Source: Pollutiaquabacter aromativorans (GTDB taxonomy: Bacteria > Bacteroidota > Bacteroidia > AKYH767-A > 2013-40CM-41-45). Taken from it: DNA of 64,000 bases. Both the position numbers and the translations under genes were made by a program. Under the pieces are notes generated by a model. It was given only the letters and a program-made list of their open reading frames with translations, did not search any database and was not told the origin of the DNA. The stretch lies in NCBI GenBank assembly GCA_049177215.1, contig CP185379.1:1674001-1738000 (forward strand). Direction: 5' to 3'. Below are positions 55,466 through 62,862 of this stretch, piece after piece (position 1 is the stretch's first letter; every line of letters starts with the position of its first letter).

Positions 55466-56854
55466 ATGAACTACGACCTGATCGTCATCGGCAGCGGACC
55501 CGGAGGCTATGTTGCCGCTATCCGCGCCGCCCAACTGGGAATGAAAACAGCCGTCATTGAACGTTCCGAACTCGGCGGCATCTGCTTGAACTGGGGGTGC
55601 ATACCAACCAAAGCCCTGTTGAAGAGTGCACAGGTATATGAGTACCTGCTTCATGCACAAGACTATGGAGTAAAAGCCTCGGGCATCGAAGCGGATTTTG
55701 GCGCCATGGTCAAGCGTAGTCGTGGCGTTGCCGATGCGATGAGTAAAGGTGTCCAGTTCCTGATGAAGAAGAATAAGATCGAGGTGATCGCCGGGACTGC
55801 AAAGATCAAAGCGGGGCGCAAAGTCGAAGCCTTGGCTGCCGACGGCAAGTCCACTTCCTACGAAGCGAAACACATCATCATAGCCACCGGCGCCCGCTCA
55901 CGCGAGTTGCCCGGCCTCAAGCAGGATGGCAAAAAGGTGATCGGCTACCGGGAGGCCATGTCCCTGCCGCAACAACCGAAATCCATGGTTGTCGTCGGTT
56001 CCGGAGCAATTGGCGTCGAGTTCGCCTATTTCTATAATTCGATCGGCACAAAGGTCACCATCGTGGAATATCTCCCGAACATCGTTCCGCTCGAAGACGA
56101 AGACGTTTCAAAACAACTGGCCCGCAGCTTCAAGAAATCCGGCATCGAGATCATGACGGAGGCAAGTGTCGAATCGGTCGACACCTCGGGCAAAGGCTGT
56201 AAGGTGAACGTCAAAGGGAAATCCGGCAATTCGGTCATCGAGTGCGATGTCGTTTTGTCGGCCGTAGGCATTACAGCGAACATCGAAAACCTCGGACTTG
56301 AAGAAGTAGGGATCGCCACCGACAAAGGCCGGATCATGGTGAACGACTGGTATCAGACGAATATGCCCGGCTATTATGCGATCGGGGACGTCATCAACAC
56401 TCCTGCCCTCGCCCACGTCGCTTCGCATGAAGCCATCACCTGCGTGGAAAAGATCGCGGGCCTGCACGCTGAGCCGATGGATTACAAGAACATTCCCGGT
56501 TGTACTTACTGTCAGCCCGAAATCGCTTCAGTCGGTTACACCGAAAAAGCAGCCAAAGATGCCGGCTATGAGATCAAGGTTGGCAAGTTTCCATTCACTG
56601 CTTCGGGAAAAGCGAAAGCCGGTGGCACGCCGGACGGATTTGTTAAGGTCATCTTCGACGCGAAGTATGGAGAATGGCTGGGCGCCCACCTCATCGGCGC
56701 CAACGTCACTGAAATGATCGCCGAAGTAGTGACGGCCCGCAAACTCGAAACCACCGGACACGAGATCATCAAAGCCGTTCACCCCCACCCAACCATGAGC
56801 GAAGCCATCATGGAAGCAGTTGCTGAAGCTTATGGGGAGTGCATTCATCTTTGA
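55466..56854 (+). CDS. lpdA: Dihydrolipoyl dehydrogenase (E3)
   Basis: The 462-residue FAD enzyme has the dinucleotide loop IGSGPGGYVAAIRAAQLG (residues 8-25), the redox pair in GGICLNWGCIPTK (Cys 40 and 45), a second loop VVGSGAIGVEFAY for NAD, and the C-terminal His-Glu active site in VHPHPTMSEAIMEA. It reoxidises lipoyl groups in pyruvate, 2-oxoglutarate or branched-chain dehydrogenase complexes. No E1 or E2 gene is adjacent. A TATCTTCG box, one base off consensus, is 23 bp upstream. Its stop is followed five bases later by a heptamer array. Confidence 0.95.
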   Translation: MNYDLIVIGSGPGGYVAAIRAAQLGMKTAVIERSELGGICLNWGCIPTKALLKSAQVYEYLLHAQDYGVKASGIEADFGAMVKRSRGVADAMSKGVQFLMKKNKIEVIAGTAKIKAGRKVEALAADGKSTSYEAKHIIIATGARSRELPGLKQDGKKVIGYREAMSLPQQPKSMVVVGSGAIGVEFAYFYNSIGTKVTIVEYLPNIVPLEDEDVSKQLARSFKKSGIEIMTEASVESVDTSGKGCKVNVKGKSGNSVIECDVVLSAVGITANIENLGLEEVGIATDKGRIMVNDWYQTNMPGYYAIGDVINTPALAHVASHEAITCVEKIAGLHAEPMDYKNIPGCTYCQPEIASVGYTEKAAKDAGYEIKVGKFPFTASGKAKAGGTPDGFVKVIFDAKYGEWLGAHLIGANVTEMIAEVVTARKLETTGHEIIKAVHPHPTMSEAIMEAVAEAYGECIHL

Positions 56855-56859
56855 TCTTA

Positions 56860-57018
56860 GTGAATAGTGAACAGTGAACAGTGAACAGTGAATAGTGAAT
56901 AGCGAATAGCGAATAGCAAATAGCGAATCCTGCCTGCCGTAGCTTTAGCGAAGGCAGGAGCGAATAAAATATTTCTAATCACTAATTACCAATTACTAAT
57001 TACAAATTACTAATTTCT
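56860..57018. repeat. Compound 7-bp arrays after lpdA, inverted copy of the thr-operon arrangement
   Basis: Ten heptamers (GTGAACA, GTGAATA, GCGAATA and variants) run over 56860-56929. A palindrome with CCTGCC / GGCAGG arms (56933-56958) follows, then seven ACTAATT-type heptamers to about 57015. Read on the opposite strand this is the same order of two families as in 49932-50041, with different unit variants. The gap 56855-57275 holds no intact gene: besides this it has a terminator, a small coding remnant and a TGCCTAC array. Confidence 0.88.
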
Positions 57019-57037
57019 AGTCCCTTCTCCTGGCACC

Positions 57038-57081
57038 AAATAAAAGGGAACAGCAGCCTTCGCTACTGTTCCCTTTTATTT
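57038..57081. terminator. Strong bidirectional terminator between lpdA and mscL
   Basis: A 16-bp inverted repeat (AAATAAAAGGGAACAG / CTGTTCCCTTTTATTT) with a 12-base loop ends in T-runs on both sides. It would stop lpdA transcripts, and also those from the minus strand, where the remnant of a gene lies directly before it. Confidence 0.8.
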
Positions 57082-57097
57082 TTTCATTAGTCGGAGA

Positions 57098-57154
57098 CTA
57101 AAATTCCAGACCCAGATTGAAGTGGGTGGATTGCTCTAAACAGGCAACAGCCAT
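57098..57154 (-). pseudogene. Remnant of the C-terminal strand of an outer-membrane beta-barrel gene
   Basis: On the minus strand a short frame ends EQSTHFNLGLEF and a TAG stop, followed 17 bp later by a strong terminator. Alternating residues and the final Phe are typical of the last strand of a beta-barrel. Upstream coding sequence is missing; it is replaced by TGCCTAC heptamers (the first six residues of the listed span come from them). This looks like a gene cut down by array growth or deletion. The short length keeps confidence low. Confidence 0.4.
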
Positions 57155-57272
57155 ACTGCATACCGCCTGCCGCCTACTGCTTAGTGCATACTGCCTACCG
57201 CCTACTGCCAATTGCTAACCGATCTCTGCCTGCCGTCTGCCGCCAACCGCCTACTGATCTCTGCCAACTGCA
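57148..57272. repeat. TGCCTAC-type 7-bp array beside mscL
   Basis: About 17 diverged heptamers (TGCCTAC, CGCCTAC, TGCATAC, TGCCAAC, CGATCTC and others) keep a strict period of seven up to three bases before the mscL stop codon. It is the same family and orientation as the array before tmRNA. Confidence 0.88.
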
Positions 57273-57275
57273 GGC

Positions 57276-57689
57276 TTACTTCTTCAACAAATCCCTGATC
57301 TCCGTCAGCAACACTTCCTGTTTAGGTGGAGCCGGAGGTGCGGCTGGTGCTGCTTCCTGCTTCCGGCGCATATTATTGACGGCTTTGATCACCATGAAGA
57401 TGGCGAAAGCCACGATTACGAAGTCAACGATCGACTCGAAAAAACTCCCGATGTTCAGGGTGACGGGGGAAATCTCCTTCCCGGCGGCATTCATACCGCC
57501 TTCTTTGAGGGTCAGTTTCCAGGCCGCGAAATCAGTCTCTCCGATAATCAATCCGATCATCGGAGAGATGATATCGGTAACCAGCGAATCGACGATTTTC
57601 CCGAAGGCACCACCGATGACTACACCGACAGCCAGGTCCATGACATTGCCGCGGTTGACGAACTCTTTGAATTCTTTTAATAAGCTCAT
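57276..57689 (-). CDS. mscL: Large-conductance mechanosensitive channel
   Basis: The 137-residue protein has the N-terminal helix LLKEFKEFVNRGN, the first membrane helix MDLAVGVVIGGAFGKIVDSL (about residues 16-35), a periplasmic loop and the second helix DFVIVAFAIFMVIKAVNN (about 80-98). A cytoplasmic Ala/Pro-rich linker and a final helix (TEIRDLLKK) follow. It opens under membrane tension to release solutes in osmotic downshock. The frame opens at 57734, but the ATG at 57689 is the family start. It diverges from asnB. Confidence 0.95.
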   Translation of the reverse strand: MSLLKEFKEFVNRGNVMDLAVGVVIGGAFGKIVDSLVTDIISPMIGLIIGETDFAAWKLTLKEGGMNAAGKEISPVTLNIGSFFESIVDFVIVAFAIFMVIKAVNNMRRKQEAAPAAPPAPPKQEVLLTEIRDLLKK

Positions 57690-57750
57690 GTTCTTTATGT
57701 TTTGGTGGCGGAAATTTACAAAAGTGATGGTCACGTCCCCACGATAATTA

Positions 57751-57783
57751 TTTGAAAAGGGTCATGGCAATCGGGTATATTTG
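57751..57783 (+). promoter_or_regulatory. Consensus promoter of asnB
   Basis: TTTG at 57751-57754, a 21-bp spacer and TATATTTG at 57776-57783 match the Bacteroidota consensus fully. The box ends 11 bp before the asnB ATG, so the leader would be only a few bases long. Confidence 0.65.
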
Positions 57784-57794
57784 TAACACAACGC

Positions 57795-59714
57795 ATGTGT
57801 GGCATCGCGGGCATTGTCGCCCTCACTTCTCAAGGCACCCATACGCTTTCTACCATTCAGGAAGCCGTGCACTGCCTACGACAACGCGGACCTGACGCGA
57901 GCGGCATCGCGACCTTTGATCGTTTGTCGTTAGGGCACGCCCGGCTCTCCATCATCGATACGAGTGACGCGGGCCGGCAACCGATGTCGGACCCTTCGGG
58001 CCGCTACACCATTATTTTCAATGGTGAATTCTTCAATTACCGGGAACACCGGGAAGAACTGGTTCGTCGTGGCGTCAGTTTGCATTCGAATAGTGATACC
58101 GAAGTCTTATTGCATTGGTATATCCTGGAAGGTGCAGCGTGTCTGCAACGCGTCAACGGCTTCTTCGCGCTCGCCATTTACGATCGAACGGAACGTAAAT
58201 TGTTTGTCGCACGCGACCGCATGGGTGTGAAACCCCTGCTGACGTATACCGACAGCGATCGTTTCTGCTTCGCCAGCGAAATGAAGGCATTGGTAAGCAT
58301 GGGGATTCCCATGCGGCTGGATCGTGTCTCACTCTTCCAATACCTTCAGTTGAATTACGTACCCGGGCCGGAATCCATGCTGTTAGGGGTTCGAAAACTG
58401 GAACCCGGACATTACCAAGTCATCCGAAACATCGGGGAAAACGCTTCCGTGGATGAACCGGTAGCATACTATCAGATTCCGGATTCGACCTTTGAAACAA
58501 CGCCAGGTTACCACGAAGCACAGGACCGCCTGCTGTACCTTCTGGAACGCTCGGTGGAACGACGCATGGTCGCCGACGTTCCGCTCGGCGCCTTTCTCAG
58601 TGGAGGCATCGATTCATCTATTATTGTCGCGCTGGCCAGCGGGATGACGAAGAAGCTGAAAACCTTTTCCATCGGCTTCCGCGACGAACCGCAATTCGAC
58701 GAAACCCACTTTGCGGAGCTCGTTGCCCAGCGGTATAAAACCGATCATACCGTATTCAAGCTCACAACCGACGACCTTTACTCCGTTCTGCAACCGGCGC
58801 TTGATTACATCGATGAACCCTTCGCCGACTCCAGCGCGCTCAATGTATTCCTGCTGAGCCGTGAAACCCGTAAGCACGTAACAGTCGCGCTGAGCGGCGA
58901 CGGTGCCGATGAACTTTTCGGCGGCTACAACAAGCACGCCGCTGAATGGCGGTTGCGGAACAACAGCACTGCTACCACGGCCATCCGACTCCTGGGACCA
59001 CTGTGGAAGCAACTGCCACGCTCGCGCAACGGCAAATGGACCAACAGATTCCGTCAACTCGATCGCTTTAGCGCCGGGGCCGGCATGTCGGCCACGGACC
59101 GGTATTGGCGATGGGCAGGCTTCGAGGATGAGTCCAGTGTTCGACAGTTGTTCATGCATGACAGTTTCAACACGGATGAACGGGTTTATCAGGCCCGCAA
59201 AACACGGTTGACGAGGTTTATCAAAGGCGGAACATCCCTGAACGATGTGTTGCGCAACGATATGGAGCTGGTGCTCGTCAACGATATGCTTACGAAAGTC
59301 GACCTGATGTCGATGGCCAATTCACTCGAAGTCAGGACCCCCTTCCTGGATTATGAAGTGGTCAATTTCGCGAGCCGCCTGCCGGGAGAATATAAGATCG
59401 ACGGCAACGGCAGAAAGAAAGTATTACGGGATGCGTTTCGCAAGCTCCTACCCGACGAGCTCTACCGACGCGGCAAGCAGGGATTCGAAGTTCCACTGTT
59501 GAACTGGTTCCGCGGCGAATTGAGAACGCATATCTCCGAAGACATGCTTTCACGTGAGCGTCTCGCAGATCAGGGAATTTTCGACCCCGAAGCGGTAGCA
59601 TTGATCCTGAAGCGCCTGTTCAGTCGCGATCCGGGAGAATCGGTCGCGCAGGTCTGGGCGCTGTTGGTATTCCAGCATTGGTACGATCGTTATCGACCGT
59701 TACATGACGCGTAA
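57795..59714 (+). CDS. asnB: Asparagine synthetase, glutamine-hydrolysing
   Basis: The 639-residue enzyme has the nucleophile Cys2 after the initial Met (MCGIAGIVAL), the glutaminase domain (about 1-210, RGPDASG and FNGEFFNYRE), and the synthetase domain with the pyrophosphate loop LSGGIDSSIIVA (about 266-277). VALSGDGADELFGGYNKH and EVRTPFLDYEVV follow. It makes asparagine, or amidates other substrates, from aspartate and glutamine. It has a consensus promoter and overlaps the YdcF-like gene by 11 bp. Confidence 0.94.
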   Translation: MCGIAGIVALTSQGTHTLSTIQEAVHCLRQRGPDASGIATFDRLSLGHARLSIIDTSDAGRQPMSDPSGRYTIIFNGEFFNYREHREELVRRGVSLHSNSDTEVLLHWYILEGAACLQRVNGFFALAIYDRTERKLFVARDRMGVKPLLTYTDSDRFCFASEMKALVSMGIPMRLDRVSLFQYLQLNYVPGPESMLLGVRKLEPGHYQVIRNIGENASVDEPVAYYQIPDSTFETTPGYHEAQDRLLYLLERSVERRMVADVPLGAFLSGGIDSSIIVALASGMTKKLKTFSIGFRDEPQFDETHFAELVAQRYKTDHTVFKLTTDDLYSVLQPALDYIDEPFADSSALNVFLLSRETRKHVTVALSGDGADELFGGYNKHAAEWRLRNNSTATTAIRLLGPLWKQLPRSRNGKWTNRFRQLDRFSAGAGMSATDRYWRWAGFEDESSVRQLFMHDSFNTDERVYQARKTRLTRFIKGGTSLNDVLRNDMELVLVNDMLTKVDLMSMANSLEVRTPFLDYEVVNFASRLPGEYKIDGNGRKKVLRDAFRKLLPDELYRRGKQGFEVPLLNWFRGELRTHISEDMLSRERLADQGIFDPEAVALILKRLFSRDPGESVAQVWALLVFQHWYDRYRPLHDA

Positions 59715-60444
59715 TCCGAAGATAGCAGCACTGATTGCCGGCACCTTAACCTGGACTCGCCGGATCCTGCTCGGCCTGGGCGGATTATTTGTGGTGATCC
59801 TGATCCTGTCGTTCACCACCCTGCCCTTCTGGATGTACTACCGGCTTGGCACAACATCCGCGGATTATCGCTTCGCTCCTAAACGGATCATCCTCCTCGG
59901 AGCCGGCGGCATGCCCTCCGAAGCCAACCTGCTGCGCGCCTACACGACCGCCGAACTGGCTACCCGCTTTCCTGAAGCCGAAGTAGAAATCGCCCTGACC
60001 AAAGGAATCGGTGAATCCTTGTCCGGCAGCGCGATCGGTCAGTTGCGCGATGAACTCGTTCATCGGGGAGTCAAGGAGAACCGGATCCTGTTGGAAGTCC
60101 GTGGCCATAACACGCGCGAACAAGCCCAACGCATCTTCGAAGAAATTCGCTTGCCTGAATATCCGATCGTCCTCATCACCTCACCGGAGCACCTCTACCG
60201 ATCGTTGTTGTCTTTTCGTAAAGTCGGCTTCTCGAATGTGGGCGGAACCGCCGCTTTTGAAAAAGCGTTGGAAGAAGAGTTGACGTACCGGTCGGAAAAA
60301 CTGGGCGGCCGCAAATTGCCCGGGCCCGAAGTCGGCGAAAGCCTGCAACTCCGTTACCAGTTCTGGAACCATCTCCACTATCAGGTCAAATGCTATCGGG
60401 AATACCTTGCACTTGCCTATTATAAAATAAAAGGGTGGATCTGA
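59704..60444 (+). CDS. YdcF/ElyC-like DUF218 membrane protein
   Basis: The 246-residue protein has one N-terminal membrane helix (about residues 19-40) and a DUF218 domain (about 55-190), with RIILLGAGGMPSEANLLRAY and HNTREQAQRIFEE. The ElyC/SanA/YdcF family is tied to envelope integrity and possibly to lipid-carrier metabolism; the reaction is unknown. Overlap with asnB by 11 bp indicates cotranscription. Its stop lies in the stem of a terminator. Confidence 0.85.
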   Translation: MTRNPKIAALIAGTLTWTRRILLGLGGLFVVILILSFTTLPFWMYYRLGTTSADYRFAPKRIILLGAGGMPSEANLLRAYTTAELATRFPEAEVEIALTKGIGESLSGSAIGQLRDELVHRGVKENRILLEVRGHNTREQAQRIFEEIRLPEYPIVLITSPEHLYRSLLSFRKVGFSNVGGTAAFEKALEEELTYRSEKLGGRKLPGPEVGESLQLRYQFWNHLHYQVKCYREYLALAYYKIKGWI

Positions 60445-60456
60445 GTCCACCCTTTT
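60429..60456. terminator. Bidirectional terminator between the YdcF-like and DUF4907 genes
   Basis: An 11-bp inverted repeat, AAAAGGGTGGA / TCCACCCTTTT, with a 6-base loop containing the upstream TGA, ends in a T-run. It serves both convergent genes. Confidence 0.8.
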
Positions 60457-60470
60457 TTCAATGCTTGTAA

Positions 60471-60854
60471 TTATCGGGAAACGCCCAGGGAATCCAGCTC
60501 CGCGACTGAAACGGATGGCGGAAGGATTCCATTGCGGATCTTATAGACCATCAGTTCGCCGCAGGCTTTCGCATTCGCCTCTGAAGAGAAACCACGTACG
60601 CCCTGTACCGCGGGAATCGTAGGTTGGTGCACGTAGATCTTTTCACCGTTCAGGATGTCAAATCCGTAGCCGGAATTTCCGTCTGAATTGGAAAAGGTCC
60701 GAACGCTCCAAACACCCGCCTCAGCAGGTTCGGGTCGGGATGTTGCCGGCGGACGCACGGGATCTTCGGCTTTTCCCTCCCCGGAAACAGACCCTCCGGG
60801 ATTGCATGCGTAACCTGCAAGCATGACAAGTATGATCAACAGACTTTTCTGCAT
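60471..60854 (-). CDS. DUF4907 lipoprotein
   Basis: The 127-residue protein has a lipoprotein signal (lipobox AGYAC, Cys at residue 17), a Pro/Glu-rich linker (about 20-47), and a DUF4907 domain with YGFDILNGEKIYVHQPTIPA and GFSSEANAKACGELMVYKI. This family is largely restricted to Bacteroidota and its role is unknown. It lies nine bases after the M2 peptidase gene and is probably cotranscribed with it. Confidence 0.82.
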   Translation of the reverse strand: MQKSLLIILVMLAGYACNPGGSVSGEGKAEDPVRPPATSRPEPAEAGVWSVRTFSNSDGNSGYGFDILNGEKIYVHQPTIPAVQGVRGFSSEANAKACGELMVYKIRNGILPPSVSVAELDSLGVSR

Positions 60855-60863
60855 CGCGGCCTG

Positions 60864-62669
60864 TTATTTCATTTCCGGTAACGTATAGGTCCGGCCGGCG
60901 TTCTCTTTTTTCAACCAATCCATCAGCGGACTGAAATAGTCCAGCATGGCGCGGGCGCTCAGATCTTCTCCCGTCTTTTCCTTCAGCAACTTACGCCAGT
61001 CGGCACTGCTTCCCGGCCGCATGATGTCAGCGATGAATTTACCGACTTCCTTGTTGCCGAAATAATTCGTCGCGTGGGGATCCTGTTTGAGGATGTTCCT
61101 GGCGATGTGATCGTGCACCTGGAACAGCAGGATAAAACTGAGTGCATAGTCATAATACTGTGCAGGGTCGTCGTTGATGTGGGTCTTGGTTGCCGCATCG
61201 CAATAGTCTTCACCCCGCTCAACCGGCGGCACAATGCCCTGGTACTGTCTGACGATCTCCCACCAGCGCTTGTTCCACTGATCCGAAGGAAGACGTTTGG
61301 CGTACAGTTCATATTCGAAATGACTCATCGTCCCTGCGCTCCAGGGAATGAAGACGACATAGTTTAAGGCATCCTTGAGCAGGTGTTTCATCTCATCCAT
61401 CTTGGTTGTGGAATCAACCAGGCCAAGTCCGGCGGCAAAGGGTTGCTGCATGGCTGCAAGACCCATCATGCTGCCAAGCGCCTCGTGATATGCCCGGTTT
61501 GCCCCCTCCCTCAGGAGGTAAGGTACTTCAGGATTGCTGTAAGAAATGTAATAATAGATGTGCCCGTATTCATGATGCACCGTCTCGTACCATTCGGCAT
61601 TCGGCACGATACTCATGAGCGACCGAACATCGTTCTCCAGGTCCATGTGCCAGGCGGAAGCGTGGGTGTTCTTTTTATAACCGGCATCTTTCGGAACCGG
61701 ATACAGGCTGGATTTATCCCAGAATGATTTCGGAAGTTCCGGAAAGCCGAGTGAAACATAGAACTTCTCACCCTGACGGGCGACCCATTCGGCATCTTTC
61801 AGCTGTAGCGCGCTGTCGAGGTTGAGTCCTTCCACGGTGACCATCTCACTCCAGTCCTGTCCCCAACGATTGCTCAGCCAGTGCGCAGGCAGGAATTCCG
61901 GTACATTTTTTACCCCATACTTCTTTGAAAGCTCATAGCGCATGTACGTATGGAGCTCGCGGTACAGCGGATAAAGTTCCTTGTTGAAGCGATCCAACAG
62001 GCTCATCATCTCGTCGGTCGACATTCCGTAATCGGAAACCTGGTAGGTGAAATAATCGGGGTAGCCGAGTCCTTCCACCACTTTGTTTCGCAGGTCGCGC
62101 AGGTTCATCAGACCGGGCTTCAACTCCGCGCCTACCGCCTTGCTGGCCTCCCAGGCCTTGCGGCGCATGGTCGTATCCCTGACATCGGCGAGCATGGAGT
62201 CGATGTCGTTCGGGGTGACTTCCTTTCCGTCGATTGAAAACTTATAGCCGTATAAGTTCTCCGTTTGAGCCGTTCCGGCCCGGATAAGCTCCTTCACCGT
62301 CTCCGAAGCCGACTCCGGATTACCGGCTGCGAGGTACAGGATCTTCTTCAGTTGCTTGACCTGCAAGGCTGTCAGGTCCTTCTCATGCTCCAGATACTTT
62401 CTTGCCTTTTCGATATTCTCCTTACTACCGGTAAAATTGGCCATCGCTTCATCGGCAATGCGGGATTCATAAGCGTTCACGGTATCGCCGGCCACGATGT
62501 GGGTATTGACCTTCCACTGGCCTTCACTGGAAGCCGTATATAACTCACGGTTCTTCTTGTTGTAGTCGTCCAAGTAGGTCTGAACTTCTTGTTGAATACC
62601 CTGCTGGGTGTTTCCGCACGAAGCGAGTACGATCAACAAAGCGGGGAGGAACTTCGATAGGCTTTTCAT
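60864..62669 (-). CDS. M2-family zinc peptidyl-dipeptidase (ACE-like), lipoprotein
   Basis: The 601-residue protein has a lipoprotein signal (VLASC, Cys at residue 18) and the all-helical M2 fold. The zinc motif is HEYGH in VHHEYGHIYYY (about residue 364), and EALGSMMGLA holds the third zinc ligand Glu. LREGANRAYHEALG between them and RWWEIVRQYQGI also fit the family. It would remove C-terminal dipeptides from peptides in the periplasm or at the outer membrane. The length is normal for bacterial M2 enzymes. TAGTTTTG upstream is a possible -7 box. Confidence 0.92.
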   Translation of the reverse strand: MKSLSKFLPALLIVLASCGNTQQGIQQEVQTYLDDYNKKNRELYTASSEGQWKVNTHIVAGDTVNAYESRIADEAMANFTGSKENIEKARKYLEHEKDLTALQVKQLKKILYLAAGNPESASETVKELIRAGTAQTENLYGYKFSIDGKEVTPNDIDSMLADVRDTTMRRKAWEASKAVGAELKPGLMNLRDLRNKVVEGLGYPDYFTYQVSDYGMSTDEMMSLLDRFNKELYPLYRELHTYMRYELSKKYGVKNVPEFLPAHWLSNRWGQDWSEMVTVEGLNLDSALQLKDAEWVARQGEKFYVSLGFPELPKSFWDKSSLYPVPKDAGYKKNTHASAWHMDLENDVRSLMSIVPNAEWYETVHHEYGHIYYYISYSNPEVPYLLREGANRAYHEALGSMMGLAAMQQPFAAGLGLVDSTTKMDEMKHLLKDALNYVVFIPWSAGTMSHFEYELYAKRLPSDQWNKRWWEIVRQYQGIVPPVERGEDYCDAATKTHINDDPAQYYDYALSFILLFQVHDHIARNILKQDPHATNYFGNKEVGKFIADIMRPGSSADWRKLLKEKTGEDLSARAMLDYFSPLMDWLKKENAGRTYTLPEMK

Positions 62670-62686
62670 CCGATGGGTTTATCCTG

Positions 62687-62694
62687 CAAAACTA
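62687..62694 (-). promoter_or_regulatory. Possible -7 box for the M2 peptidase gene
   Basis: On the minus strand the sequence reads TAGTTTTG, an exact TAnnTTTG, and ends 17 bp before the ATG. No good -33 element is seen at the right distance. Confidence 0.35.
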
Positions 62695-62862
62695 CGCATT
62701 CGCCAAGTTTTGAAGCGCCTTAGCTTTCCCTTCAATGCTGCGGTTCCCGACAAGCCCGAAAAGCGCGTCCAGCAAGGGATTTCAGGCTTTCTAGTTTAAA
62801 ATGACGTTAAAATGCCTTACATTAGTCGCTCTTCCTTCTTTTACATCTTATACAACACAAAC

